Positions 40,810 through 49,533 of a DNA stretch of 64,000 bases are shown here, in pieces; positions within the stretch are counted from its first letter, which is position 1; every line of letters begins with the position of its first letter. The notes beneath the pieces were generated by a model, which was not told the DNA's origin, did not search any database, and saw only the letters and a list, made by a program, of their open reading frames with translations. This stretch comes from Ruminococcus sp. Lineage in GTDB: Bacteria > Bacillota > Clostridia > Oscillospirales > Ruminococcaceae. Where the stretch lies: contig JAFXSC010000008.1 in assembly GCA_017525915.1 (NCBI GenBank), positions 62,001 through 126,000 on the forward strand, given 5' to 3'. Position numbers and translations under genes: made by a program.

Positions 40810-43800
40810 ATGAAAATAAAAAAGCTCATCAGCGGTATAACCTCTGCCGCACTTGCTTTTTCCGTGTTCTCGGGGATAGGCACCCGTTATCCTGAAAAGG
40901 CTTTTGAAGCGGCGGCTGCGACCGCAAACTGGAAATTCGACTTTGGCTCGGGCGGAGTTAGCTCCGGATTTACCGGAGTTTCGGCTTCCGACGGCTATGA
41001 TGCTTCAAGGGGCTATGGCTTCGCCCAGACCTATAATGTCGGCAATGTCAGCGCAGGCGGAAGCGGTGCTGGCAGCGATGCTGTTGAGTTCAAGAGTGAC
41101 GACGGTGCGAACACCTTCAACGTCGATCTCCCGAAGGGCCTGTATGAGGTAAAGGTGACGGTCGGAAATGCTCCGCGCTGCTCGATAAAAATGGAGGGTA
41201 TGCTCCAGATAATGAACCTTACCCGTCTTAATGCGACCGAGACCGTGAAGCTTCCCGTTACCGACGGACAGCTCAATATACAGGCAGTTACCGGCATCAA
41301 GAACGGTCAGCGCTCGATATCTGCCATTGAGATAAAGCAGATAAATACTACCGGAGAGATGCCGCCTATGATATGGATATGCGGCGATTCTACCGTTGCA
41401 AACTACTACAATCAGGCTGATACCGCACAGCATGGCTGGGGGCAGTATTTCGGCTCATACGCCGCTCAGTACGGCTTTGAGGTCAGGAATATGGCTACGA
41501 GCGGACAGTTCGCGAAGGGCTTCGTTGACGGCGGACAGTTCGAAGCGATCAGGACATACGGAAAGACCGGTGACAAGTACATCATTTCGATCGGCATAAA
41601 CGACATGAACTACTCCAATGCTGATGAATACAAGTATGTTGTGACAGAAATGACAAAAGAGGCTAAGAAAAAGGGGATGGAGGTCATTCTCGTCAAGCAG
41701 CAGGGACGCCATGGCGACTATAACAGAAGTCCTCACCTCACAGGACGCTGGTTCGGCGGTCAGCTTGATGAGGTAGGCTCCGAGCAGAACGTTCAGGTCG
41801 TTGATCTTTTCAACGCATGGCAGGATTTCGGATTCTCAATAGGCGGATTTGACGCTATGACGCCTTATTATGCCTCTGATGACGACCTTCACCAGAGCCT
41901 GAAGGGTGCCCAGAAGATAGCGGAGCTCATGTCCGGACTTGTTTTCGAGCCCAAGGAGCCCTGCGAAATGGATACCTCCAAGGCTTACCGCTTCAAGAAC
42001 GTGAACAGCGGTCTTTACCTTGAAGTCAAGGACGGTTCGGCAGAAGTCGGCGCAAATGTCCAGCAGTGGGGCGGCGATACGGTCGGCGAGTGGAACACAT
42101 GGCGCCTCAAGCACAAGGGCTACAACTACTACGAGATATGGTCATATCTTGGTGACGGACAGACATATCTCCTTGACGTTGCGGACGGAAGTGCCGCGAA
42201 CGGTGCAAATATCGCACTAAACACAAACAAGAACTACGGCGCTCAGTGGTTCAGGTTCTTCGAGAATTCCGACGGCAGCTATACAATGGTATCACGCTGC
42301 TCCGGCGACAAGGGCGCGGTCGAGGTTGCGAGCGCTCTTACCACATCAGGCGCAAATGTACAGCAGTGGGAAGTCAACGGTCACGACTGCCAGAAGTGGG
42401 TGCTCGAAACAGTCGAGCTCACAACTGAGACAACGACCACAACTACTACAACTACTACCACTGTTACGACTTCAACAACGACTGACCCCGGACCGGTAAT
42501 AGCATGGGTGCTTTCCAAGAGAACAGGCGATGCAAACTGCGACGGTCAGGTAAATATGGCGGACGCTGTGCTTATCATGCAGTGCATCACCAATCCCGAT
42601 AAGTACCAGTTCCCCGAGGAGAGAGATCCGGAATTCCCCTATGTGACCGGCGAGAAGAACGCCGACGTTGACGGAAGCGGTGACGTTACCAATAAGGACG
42701 CCCTCTATATCCAGCGCTGGAAGCTCGGTCTCGGTGAGCTCCCTCCGAATGAGTATATTGATGTCGAGGTCACACGCCCGACTTCCACAACGACAGAGAC
42801 CTCCACGACTACAACGACCACAACAGCTCCGGCTGACCCGTGGGAAGGCTACTATTTTGCAGTTGACCAGATATGGGACAAGGGCGTCGTTGAAGAACTC
42901 AACACCGGCTACACAAAGACCTCCGCAGATATGGGAACTTCCGGGAATACCGGATATATCAATCTCGACAACGTGCTCGGAAGCAGCATCATCTTCACTG
43001 TCAACGCTCCCGAAACAGGCAAGTACATGGCTTATGTGCGCTTTGCAAACGGCGCTGCCGCCGACAGAAAGTGCAAGGTCATCGTAAACGGCAATACCGA
43101 TTCCTACTGGATGCAGTCCTTCAATACGACAGGCGAGTGGACGAAATGGGACGCGCTCGGAATAGTTCTTCCGCTCAATGCAGGGGAGAATACGATAAAG
43201 TTTGAAGCCGCAGTTTCCGACGGCGGTCCGAACTTCGATTACCTCACGATAACTCTCACTGACGAGCCCGTTGCGGAGCTCTATGACCCGAACGCTCAGG
43301 GACCTGATGTAGATAACACAAAGCCCTCACTGTTCCTTGCCGGTGACTCGACCTGTATGTACTACGGCGCAAGCAAGCAGGCTCAGCAGGGCGGTCCGAT
43401 ACAGGGCTGGGGCTATAACCTCCCGGACTATTTTACGGATAATGTGAGTATCTACAATCACGCTATGGCAGGAAGAAGCTCCAAGAAGTTCTACGATGAC
43501 GGCAGATTCCAGACCATTGTTGACAACCTCAAGCAGGGCGATTTCGTGACGATACAGTTTGCGATAAACGATGCCGGAAAGAGCTATGCGGACAGATATG
43601 CTCCCGTCTGCGGAAACGTTGACAATCCTTCCTCCGGCTCATATGAGTGGTATATGACATCGTTCATCAAGGACACTATGGCTAAGGGCGCAACTCCTAT
43701 CCTCATGTCCTGCACTCTCGGACTCAAAGCCTATTCAGACGGCAGATTCCTGGGCTCATATACTGATTACGCGGATGCCTGCAAGCGCCTTGCTGCTAAG

Positions 43801-43995
43801 TACAATATTCCGTATATCGACGTAAACAGCGCAATGGTTAGCCTGTACAACTCAGTCGGTTACGATACGGCTGCTTCTTACCATATGCCGGATGCTACCC
43901 ACTTCAACGAGGACGGCGCAAAGGTCGTAGCCCAGCTCATTGCAAATGAGATCAAGAAGGCAAATATCTCAGGACTTTCAAATTACGTCAAATAA
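40810..43995 (+). CDS. Secreted dockerin protein with two SGNH esterase domains
   Basis: A cellulosome-type enzyme of about 1061 residues. In order: signal peptide (1-about 35), a beta-rich module (about 40-178), SGNH esterase domain 1 (about 186-378; GDST near 192, GIND near 262, a D..H pair in SDDDLHQS), and a ricin-type lectin module (about 387-533, with QQW repeats). Then come a Thr linker, a type I dockerin (about 571-643; DANCDGQVNMADAV and DVDGSGDVTNKDAL), a second Thr linker, a CBM35-like module (about 677-817), and SGNH domain 2 (about 838-1052; GDST, AIND, DATHF). Both SGNH domains look catalytic and resemble rhamnogalacturonan acetylesterases (CE12-like, inference). GGAGG precedes the ATG at 40810. 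Confidence 0.93.
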   Translation: MKIKKLISGITSAALAFSVFSGIGTRYPEKAFEAAAATANWKFDFGSGGVSSGFTGVSASDGYDASRGYGFAQTYNVGNVSAGGSGAGSDAVEFKSDDGANTFNVDLPKGLYEVKVTVGNAPRCSIKMEGMLQIMNLTRLNATETVKLPVTDGQLNIQAVTGIKNGQRSISAIEIKQINTTGEMPPMIWICGDSTVANYYNQADTAQHGWGQYFGSYAAQYGFEVRNMATSGQFAKGFVDGGQFEAIRTYGKTGDKYIISIGINDMNYSNADEYKYVVTEMTKEAKKKGMEVILVKQQGRHGDYNRSPHLTGRWFGGQLDEVGSEQNVQVVDLFNAWQDFGFSIGGFDAMTPYYASDDDLHQSLKGAQKIAELMSGLVFEPKEPCEMDTSKAYRFKNVNSGLYLEVKDGSAEVGANVQQWGGDTVGEWNTWRLKHKGYNYYEIWSYLGDGQTYLLDVADGSAANGANIALNTNKNYGAQWFRFFENSDGSYTMVSRCSGDKGAVEVASALTTSGANVQQWEVNGHDCQKWVLETVELTTETTTTTTTTTTTVTTSTTTDPGPVIAWVLSKRTGDANCDGQVNMADAVLIMQCITNPDKYQFPEERDPEFPYVTGEKNADVDGSGDVTNKDALYIQRWKLGLGELPPNEYIDVEVTRPTSTTTETSTTTTTTTAPADPWEGYYFAVDQIWDKGVVEELNTGYTKTSADMGTSGNTGYINLDNVLGSSIIFTVNAPETGKYMAYVRFANGAAADRKCKVIVNGNTDSYWMQSFNTTGEWTKWDALGIVLPLNAGENTIKFEAAVSDGGPNFDYLTITLTDEPVAELYDPNAQGPDVDNTKPSLFLAGDSTCMYYGASKQAQQGGPIQGWGYNLPDYFTDNVSIYNHAMAGRSSKKFYDDGRFQTIVDNLKQGDFVTIQFAINDAGKSYADRYAPVCGNVDNPSSGSYEWYMTSFIKDTMAKGATPILMSCTLGLKAYSDGRFLGSYTDYADACKRLAAKYNIPYIDVNSAMVSLYNSVGYDTAASYHMPDATHFNEDGAKVVAQLIANEIKKANISGLSNYVK

Positions 43996-43997
43996 GC

Positions 43998-44030
43998 AAG
44001 AGCCTCCCGGAAACGGGAGGCTCTTATTGT
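43998..44030. terminator. Bidirectional terminator after the esterase gene
   Basis: AAGAGCCTCCCG and CGGGAGGCTCTT form a 12-base-pair stem with a four-base loop, followed by ATTGTTA on the plus strand and TTGCTTATTT on the minus strand. Confidence 0.85.
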
Positions 44031-44779
44031 TACATTATCTCAGCCGGAACGGTATCATTCTCTGACGTTACCGCTTCTGATGAAGGGGAGGTATCAGGTT
44101 CTGCGGCTGCCTCTGAAGGATTTTCCCTCCTGTCCTCAGCGTCATACTTCTTGCCTTTGAGCGCTGACTTGCGGTAGTTCTCGATGACGAAGCTGCCGAA
44201 GAAGTCGTAGAAGTCATCGTAGCCCATGATATCCCAGTATTTGTCGTACTTCTTGTCCCTGTACTTTTCAAAGCGCTCGGGGACAGTACCGTCAATGTCG
44301 TAGTTCATGACTATTTCTTCTCCGTGTTCTGCCATGTATCTCATATCCGGGAAGACCTTGACTATCACATATGTCATAACTGCAAACATCAATGTGCATA
44401 TCAGTGAGATTATGACGGACGCAGTGATGAAGCCGGGCTTATTGCCCTTGTATTTTATGGATTTTGCGATACACACTATCACTATCGGAAGAGTTACCGG
44501 CGTAAGTATACCGGCTGAAAGGAATGTGAAAATGCTGACCGTGAGCGCGGCTATCGCGTACGCCCTGCCGCTTATTTTTTTGCGTTCTTCGTAGGTCTCA
44601 TCCTGGAAAGCCTGCGGCTTCCTGGTTACCTGTGGGAGTGCATGAGCAAGGTACGGTGCATATCCGCCGCTCCTGTCCCTGCCGCACATCGCGCAGTAGC
44701 GCTCTGTGAGCGGCTTAGGCTTGCCGCAGTGGGGACAGTAGCTTGGTTTTGTGCTGTTGTTATCTTCAATATTATCCAT
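44030..44779 (-). CDS. Zinc-ribbon membrane protein with acidic tail
   Basis: Function unknown, 249 residues. A zinc ribbon (CPHCG at about 15-19, CAMCG at 29-33) is followed by about 50 polar residues. Two membrane segments come next (about 72-108 as a hairpin DUF4190-like pair, and 117-141), then a Tyr/Lys/Asp-rich soluble region (RFEKYRDKKYDKYWDIMGYD). The Ser/Glu/Pro-rich tail looks disordered. AGGAGG precedes the ATG. It is the last of four small co-directional genes and echoes, but is not closely similar to, the zinc-ribbon row at 30-3968: the membrane motifs FTPW and KWGGL are absent. Confidence 0.78.
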   Translation of the reverse strand: MDNIEDNNSTKPSYCPHCGKPKPLTERYCAMCGRDRSGGYAPYLAHALPQVTRKPQAFQDETYEERKKISGRAYAIAALTVSIFTFLSAGILTPVTLPIVIVCIAKSIKYKGNKPGFITASVIISLICTLMFAVMTYVIVKVFPDMRYMAEHGEEIVMNYDIDGTVPERFEKYRDKKYDKYWDIMGYDDFYDFFGSFVIENYRKSALKGKKYDAEDRRENPSEAAAEPDTSPSSEAVTSENDTVPAEIM

Positions 44780-44794
44780 GATTCCTCCTGTGAC

Positions 44795-45097
44795 TTACGG
44801 AATTATCCCTTCGTGTGCAGGGAAGAGAGCTTCAACATCGGCTTCGATATCGTATGAGCCGAAGCATTTTATGATTATTATAAGCAGGGCTATGCACACG
44901 ATATAGTACAGTACGCGAAAGACAAAGTAATTCCTGCCGGGTTTCTTTTTGCTGCCGATAGGCATTACCAGGAAAGCCAGCACAGATCTCAGTTTGTCAC
45001 CGAAGCTGCTTTCACTGCCTCCTGAGTTGTCACTGTCGTTTCCGCTCAGGTCATCTGTGATCGTGTCTGAGGTCTCATCAATGATATCTTTTTTCAT
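44795..45097 (-). CDS. Small membrane protein with acidic N-terminus
   Basis: Not recognised. The 100-residue product has a disordered, acidic first half rich in Asp, Ser and Thr (DETSDTITDDLSGNDSDNSG). A hydrophobic stretch near residues 38-48, a basic patch KKKPGRN and one clear membrane segment (FRVLYYIVCIALLIIIIKCF, about 60-79) follow. AGAGG precedes the ATG. The acidic start DIIDETSDT is echoed in the next upstream gene (DCIDETSSETVDETTD), suggesting the two are distant relatives. Confidence 0.7.
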   Translation of the reverse strand: MKKDIIDETSDTITDDLSGNDSDNSGGSESSFGDKLRSVLAFLVMPIGSKKKPGRNYFVFRVLYYIVCIALLIIIIKCFGSYDIEADVEALFPAHEGIIP

Positions 45098-45115
45098 TAC
45101 TTCGCCTCTTTATTC

Positions 45116-45511
45116 TTAAGGTTCCCAACTGTAACCGGGATGCTTGATATCCCATATTATAAACCAGGCAATGGTAGCAATCACTGCGATGATCAGAATT
45201 ATTATCGGTATCGCTGCGATACAGAGAGTTACCGTACCGGCAGTCTTACCTTTTCCTTTTCTGCCCTTCAGCGCCGATCTTACCGCTAATATGTAGAGTA
45301 CAAAGGCTATAAGCTCGACCATGCCGAAATTCTTTATTATGCGATTACCGGAAAAAAGCAGCAGCGTTCCTGCGAGCAGAAGTATTAGTGAGCGCACACC
45401 GTAGTTCTTGCCTTCATTATTGCGTTCATGTGTACTGCTGCTGTCAGTGGTCTCGTCCACTGTTTCAGATGACGTTTCGTCAATGCAGTCCTTGTCAGCT
45501 TTCTTCTTCAT
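45116..45511 (-). CDS. Small membrane protein with acidic Ser/Thr N-terminus
   Basis: Not recognised. The 131-residue product opens with a charged, disordered stretch of about 38 residues (DETSSETVDETTDSSSTHER). It then has three hydrophobic segments (about 41-55, 60-80 and 92-118), the last ending in WFIIWDIKH. Its ATG lies four bases from the stop of the gene before it and has no ribosome site, so translation is probably coupled. Shared N-terminal style with its downstream neighbour suggests common ancestry. Confidence 0.68.
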   Translation of the reverse strand: MKKKADKDCIDETSSETVDETTDSSSTHERNNEGKNYGVRSLILLLAGTLLLFSGNRIIKNFGMVELIAFVLYILAVRSALKGRKGKGKTAGTVTLCIAAIPIIILIIAVIATIAWFIIWDIKHPGYSWEP

Positions 45512-45514
45512 GAG

Positions 45515-45796
45515 TTAGGGCTTCTTGACATAGGGGAAGAAATTGCTGTCTATAAGGTCGAACTGTTTGAGCATGAGTATGAGCATAGCGCCGGCGCCGA
45601 CAACGACTGCCGAGATGACGAAGCTCTGGAAAGTTTCACTGCCATTGGAGACGGACTTCTTTGACTTTACCGCAGCGATAGCCTTGTCCATGCGCTGCAT
45701 AACGCCGATGCGGTTTATGAAGGCTGCCATGCCGACAGTGCAGGCGATGAGCAGCACCATTATGATAATGTCCTTTGCGGAACCCATTCCTTCCAT
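45515..45796 (-). CDS. Small two-segment membrane protein
   Basis: Not recognised. The 93-residue product begins MEGMGSAKDIIIMVLLIACT (first membrane segment about 9-25). It has a polar middle (RIGVMQRMDKAIAAVKSKKS) and a second segment (about 56-77, FVISAVVVGAGAMLILMLKQ), ending DSNFFPYVKKP. AAGGAGGATATC precedes the ATG at 45796; the open frame further upstream overlaps metA in another frame and is not used. It starts ten bases after the metA stop and is the first of the four small membrane genes. Confidence 0.72.
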   Translation of the reverse strand: MEGMGSAKDIIIMVLLIACTVGMAAFINRIGVMQRMDKAIAAVKSKKSVSNGSETFQSFVISAVVVGAGAMLILMLKQFDLIDSNFFPYVKKP

Positions 45797-45806
45797 GATA
45801 TCCTCC

Positions 45807-46754
45807 TTAAAGTTTAGTCTCCCAGCTCCAGTTGCGTACCTCGAGCTCGTCCAGATTATACGGGGTCTTCTGGTAAACGCAGTAGTTGAGCCAGTTGGTG
45901 AAAAGCAGATTTGCTGTGCTCCTCCATGAAAAGAGCGGCACGTTGTCCGGATCGTCGTCCGGGAAATAGTTGTAAGGCATCTGGATATCAATGCCCTTGT
46001 CGAGGTCACGGCGGTATTCGTTTGCGATAGTCTCGCGGTCGTATTCGGAATGACCTGTTATGAAATACTGCCTGCCGTTCTTGTTGGCAACGATATGAAC
46101 GCCTGATATATCAGACGAAGTGAGTATCTCAAGCTGGGGGACGCGCTCGATATCCTCGCGGCGCACCTCGGTATTCCTCGAATGCGGAACGTAGAACACA
46201 TCATCGAAGCCTCGGAGAAGCTGACAGTTGCTCACCTCTGCGCGGTGGGGGAAGATGCCGAACATCTTGTGCTCGAGCGGGTACTTCGGAACGCCGAAGT
46301 GGTAATAAAGCCCTGCCTGAGCAGCCCAGCATATATATATCGTGGAGAAAACGTGGGTCTTTGACCATTCCATGATCTTGGTTATCTCGTTCCAGTAGTC
46401 CACCTGTTCGTATTCAAGCAGTTCGACGGGGGCGCCTGTGATTATCATACCGTCGTAGCGCTTGTCCTTGATCTCTTCAAATGTCGTGTAGAAGGCTTCG
46501 AGGTGGTGCTTTGAGGTATTGCGTGAGGTATGCGAAGCCATCTGCAAAAGCTCTATATCTACCTGCAGGGGAGTATTGCTGAGAAGTCTGAGGAGCTGAC
46601 ACTCCGTCTCGATCTTCTTAGGCATGATGTTGAGTATGACTACTCTCAGCGGACGGATATCCTGATGTTCCGCCCTGTCCCTTGCCATAACGAATATGTT
46701 TTCTTCTCCAAGCGTTTTGAATGCCGGAAGCTCGGATGAAATTTTGATCGGCAT
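45807..46754 (-). CDS. metA: Homoserine O-acetyltransferase (MetA family)
   Basis: The 315-residue enzyme acylates homoserine at the start of methionine synthesis. MetA-family marks include [14 protein letters not shown] (39-52), Cys142 in [15 protein letters not shown] as the acyl nucleophile, and the GHSEYDRET region. Position 111 is Glu in [15 protein letters not shown]; in this family Glu111 is associated with acetyl-CoA use and Gly111 with succinyl-CoA, so acetyltransferase activity is predicted even though many databases label the family succinyltransferase. AAAGGAG precedes the ATG. No riboswitch is visible in the 20-base gap upstream. Confidence 0.94.
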   Translation of the reverse strand: MPIKISSELPAFKTLGEENIFVMARDRAEHQDIRPLRVVILNIMPKKIETECQLLRLLSNTPLQVDIELLQMASHTSRNTSKHHLEAFYTTFEEIKDKRYDGMIITGAPVELLEYEQVDYWNEITKIMEWSKTHVFSTIYICWAAQAGLYYHFGVPKYPLEHKMFGIFPHRAEVSNCQLLRGFDDVFYVPHSRNTEVRREDIERVPQLEILTSSDISGVHIVANKNGRQYFITGHSEYDRETIANEYRRDLDKGIDIQMPYNYFPDDDPDNVPLFSWRSTANLLFTNWLNYCVYQKTPYNLDELEVRNWSWETKL

Positions 46755-46774
46755 TCAGATCGCTCCTTTCTATC

Positions 46775-47152
46775 TTATTTATTGTGCTTACAGTTCTCGC
46801 AGCCGTTCATGAAGCGGTCGATATTGTCGGCGATACGGCTGTCTGCTGTGAGGAAGCCAAGCTTTCTGAGGTCGCCGTACTTTTCCTCATCGGGAAGCAT
46901 GAACTCGCATTTCCCGATAGCTTTGAGGCAGCTCTTGAAAAGAACGGACCTCACGAGCCCGTCACAGAGCATGAGGTCGCCGGCGGCATAGTCATAGACG
47001 ACAGTCCTGTCGCCCTCGTAGGAATAGGCGATAAAGCCGGTAACGCTGCCCTTTTCGAGAGCCTCGGTGATATGGAGCATAACGACGTCAGGGTGGGCGC
47101 TGATAAGCTCCTCATAGCCCTCTGTACCGTGCTTTTCCTGTATCTCCAGCAT
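46775..47152 (-). CDS. Hypothetical GNAT-like protein with C-terminal CxxC
   Basis: Not confidently recognised. The 125-residue product has alternating strands (GSVTGFIAYSYEGDRTVVYD) and helices, with a final LRKLGF block. This arrangement recalls the C-terminal half of GNAT acetyltransferases, but the acetyl-CoA loop (Q/RxxGxG/A) is not evident. The last residues are GCENCKHNK, a possible metal-binding pair. AAGGAG precedes the ATG. It abuts rluB (one base between) and lies 20 bases before metA, so it may belong to a longer unit. Confidence 0.6.
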   Translation of the reverse strand: MLEIQEKHGTEGYEELISAHPDVVMLHITEALEKGSVTGFIAYSYEGDRTVVYDYAAGDLMLCDGLVRSVLFKSCLKAIGKCEFMLPDEEKYGDLRKLGFLTADSRIADNIDRFMNGCENCKHNK

Positions 47153-47153
47153 A

Positions 47154-47885
47154 TCAGTTCTCCTTGCCTATGGCAGTACGCATAGCGCGGAGCTCATCGG
47201 GGGTAAGCTCCCGCCATGTACCTGGTTTGAGCATACCGAGCTTGAGCGGACCGATGCTGATACGTTTGAGCCTTGCGACTTCAAGACCGACAGCCTCGCA
47301 CATCTTTCTTATCTGGCGGTTCCTGCCCTCCTTGATGGTGATGAGGAGGACGACCCTTTCTGCTTCTTTTTCCTTAACGATAACATTTGCCGGGAGAGTT
47401 TTTCTTCCGTCTATCTCGACGCCGCTTGAAAGCGCAACGAGCTGTTCATCGCTTATGTCAGGGCGCACCGTAACGCGGTATGTCTTGGAGACATGGCGGC
47501 TCGGGTGCATTATATCATTGGCGAATCCGCCGTCGTTCGTGAACAGGAGCAGACCCTCGGAATTGCGGTCGAGCCTTCCGATAGGGTAGACCCTTTCCTC
47601 AACATCGGTGAGGAGGTCCATTACGCAGCGGCGGTCGAGTTCGTCCGAAACTGTCGTGACATAGCCTCTGGGCTTGTTCAGCATGATGTATACGAAGTTC
47701 TTTTTGCGCGGCATGGCGAGCCTCTCGCCGTCAATGGTCAGGAGGTCCTTATAGCCGCATTTGTCGCCGGGCTTTACGGGGTGGCCGTTGAGTTTGACTC
47801 TGCCCTGTGACATCAGCTCCTCAGCCTTGCGGCGCGAGCAGTAGCCGCTGTCGGCTATCATTTTCTGAATCCTTATCTTTTCCAC
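47154..47885 (-). CDS. rluB: Pseudouridine synthase, RsuA/RluB family
   Basis: Isomerises a uridine in rRNA (RluB acts on 23S helix 89). The product has an N-terminal S4 RNA-binding domain (IRIQKMIADSGYCSRRKAEELM in part, residues 4-20) and a catalytic domain with the Asp motif GRLDRNSEGLLLFTND near residue 105. The C-terminal KEGRNRQIRKMCEAVGL is also present. I prefer the GTG at 47885, which has GGAG five bases upstream and matches family N-termini; an ATG at 47915 would add ten residues but has no ribosome site and overlaps dacF. Placement near dacF, scpA and scpB resembles the B. subtilis order. Confidence 0.92.
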   Translation of the reverse strand: MEKIRIQKMIADSGYCSRRKAEELMSQGRVKLNGHPVKPGDKCGYKDLLTIDGERLAMPRKKNFVYIMLNKPRGYVTTVSDELDRRCVMDLLTDVEERVYPIGRLDRNSEGLLLFTNDGGFANDIMHPSRHVSKTYRVTVRPDISDEQLVALSSGVEIDGRKTLPANVIVKEKEAERVVLLITIKEGRNRQIRKMCEAVGLEVARLKRISIGPLKLGMLKPGTWRELTPDELRAMRTAIGKEN

Positions 47886-47902
47886 GTTAACTCCGATTTC
47901 CC

Positions 47903-49057
47903 TCAGAACAGCCATTTTCTGAGCTTTGAGATCATTCTTCTGAATTTTCCGCCGCTGCTCTTTTTTTCAGCCGGGGCGGCAGGTATATCCTTTGCGGCAT
48001 ACATCGGGACAGTGGCTATCTCCCTGCCGTTGCAGGATATCCTGAGCTTTGCGGCAGGCTCTCCAGAGCTTGCCGGAGCGTATATGAAAGGTGACGATAT
48101 CACAGTGAATTCAAGCTCCGGAGACTTTCCGGAAACAGTGATATCAACTCTTTTTCCGCCGTATATGAGCGGAAGCTTTTCCTCTGTGCCGCCGACTATA
48201 TCGAGCGTGCCGGGCGGGGGAAGGCTCACGCTTTCGAGTCTTGTCTGCGAGAAGCCGTAGTCATAGAGCGACATATGGTCTTCCCAGTCACAGCGGTCGT
48301 TGAGAGTGACACAGATGAGCTCCATTCCGCCGCGTTCGCAGGCGGAGACGAGGCAGCGTCCGGCTTCGTCGGTAAAACCGGTCTTAACGCCGTAAACGCC
48401 GTCATACATCGAAAGGAGCCTGTTGGTGTTCTTCAGCCGTCTTTTATAGGGCGGAGCGCCGAATTCGACCTCCATTGTCTCCTGAGCACATATACTGCGG
48501 AAGGTCTCGTTCCTGAGAGCTTCCCTTGCGAGCAGAGCCATATCATAGGCGGAGGAGCCGTGCCCCTCGCCCTCAAGACCGGAAGGCGTGACGAAATAGG
48601 TATGTGAAAGCCCGAGCTCACGGGCTTTCCGGTTCATTATCTCAGCGAAGGCAGGGATACTTCCGGCGGTCCTGACAGCAGCAGCGTTCGCCGCATCGTT
48701 GCCTGAGGGAAGGAGCATACCGCAGCAGAGCGCATACATTGTGACTGTATCGCCCTCCTGCAATCCCATAGACGAGCCTTCGACCTTGATCGCCTCGCTG
48801 TCAACGGTGAATTCGTCGTAAAGACCGCCGTTTTCGAGACAGATGAGCGTGGTCATTATCTTGGTCGTGCTCGCCATAGGGAGCTTTTCCCTTGAATTGT
48901 ATTCGTATATCACCTCGCCGGTCGAGGCAGAGATGAGAACGGCAGCCTTTGCCGATATTTGGGGAATGTCCGTACAGTCGGCAGTGAATGTGCATACCGG
49001 CTGGGCGGATATTATCATGACAGCCGCAGTTATGAGCGGCAGGATCTTCTTGTGCAT
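47903..49057 (-). CDS. dacF: D-alanyl-D-alanine carboxypeptidase (DacF type)
   Basis: A penicillin-binding protein of 384 residues that trims the terminal D-Ala from peptidoglycan pentapeptides outside the membrane. It has a signal peptide (1-about 25) and the three active-site motifs: STTK (63-66), SGN in LPSGNDAAN near 118 and KTG in VKTGFTDEAG near 224. A C-terminal beta domain and a basic tail (RRMISKLRKWLF) that may form an amphipathic membrane anchor follow. GGAGGT precedes the ATG. DacF in B. subtilis acts during sporulation; the nearby gerW, spoIIP and scpAB fit, though vegetative use is equally possible. Confidence 0.93.
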   Translation of the reverse strand: MHKKILPLITAAVMIISAQPVCTFTADCTDIPQISAKAAVLISASTGEVIYEYNSREKLPMASTTKIMTTLICLENGGLYDEFTVDSEAIKVEGSSMGLQEGDTVTMYALCCGMLLPSGNDAANAAAVRTAGSIPAFAEIMNRKARELGLSHTYFVTPSGLEGEGHGSSAYDMALLAREALRNETFRSICAQETMEVEFGAPPYKRRLKNTNRLLSMYDGVYGVKTGFTDEAGRCLVSACERGGMELICVTLNDRCDWEDHMSLYDYGFSQTRLESVSLPPPGTLDIVGGTEEKLPLIYGGKRVDITVSGKSPELEFTVISSPFIYAPASSGEPAAKLRISCNGREIATVPMYAAKDIPAAPAEKKSSGGKFRRMISKLRKWLF

Positions 49058-49116
49058 ACCGCACCTCCAAAAGCTTTTACGCTAAAGGATATGCACCTGT
49101 ATGCGGAAAAATGACA

Positions 49117-49515
49117 TTAAGCGTCAGCTTCTTCCTTGTTCTTCTTCTTGTTTACGAAGCCCTGTACCTTTTCGATGACTACCGGCACCTTCTCGATAGC
49201 AGTGCTGATAGGATCGCTCGAAGCCTCCATAGGAACCATTTTAGCAGTACCGTCGGGAGCGATAACGAGGAAGCCCTCGGGCTTTATGGATACACCGGCA
49301 CCTGCGCCGCCGCCAAAGAGGTTCTTGTCATACTTTGAGGGGAGGTCGGAGCCGCCGGAAGCAAAGCCGTAGGAGACCTTGGATACGGGGATTATGGTAG
49401 TGCCGTCCTCGAGCTTTATGGGCTGACCGATGATAGCGTTAACATCAGCCATTTCCTTGATCTTTTCCATTGAGATGCCTAAAAGCTCGCTTACAGGTGT
49501 ATTATTGATGCTCAT
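49117..49515 (-). CDS. gerW: GerW family sporulation protein (YtfJ)
   Basis: The 132-residue product matches GerW/YtfJ, a spore protein needed for normal germination in Bacillus. It shows the typical VNAIIGQPIKLEDGTTIIPV start, then a KVSYGFASGGSD block, a Gly-rich loop (GGGAGAGVSIKPEGFLVI) and a Lys-rich end. GAGGT precedes the ATG. The DUF2953 gene 18 bases upstream is its usual partner (ytfI-ytfJ pair), supporting the call. Confidence 0.93.
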   Translation of the reverse strand: MSINNTPVSELLGISMEKIKEMADVNAIIGQPIKLEDGTTIIPVSKVSYGFASGGSDLPSKYDKNLFGGGAGAGVSIKPEGFLVIAPDGTAKMVPMEASSDPISTAIEKVPVVIEKVQGFVNKKKNKEEADA

Positions 49516-49533
49516 AATTTTTACCTCACTTCT

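Noticed and set aside
40482..40883. Minus-strand open frame of 133 residues in the gap before the esterase
   Set aside because: It crosses the radC-like gene's promoter and the esterase signal peptide and has no start signal.
45797..46009. N-terminal extension of the 93-residue membrane protein into metA
   Set aside because: The extension is out of frame with metA, has Thr/Arg-rich shadow composition, and a strong ribosome site lies before the internal ATG at 45796.
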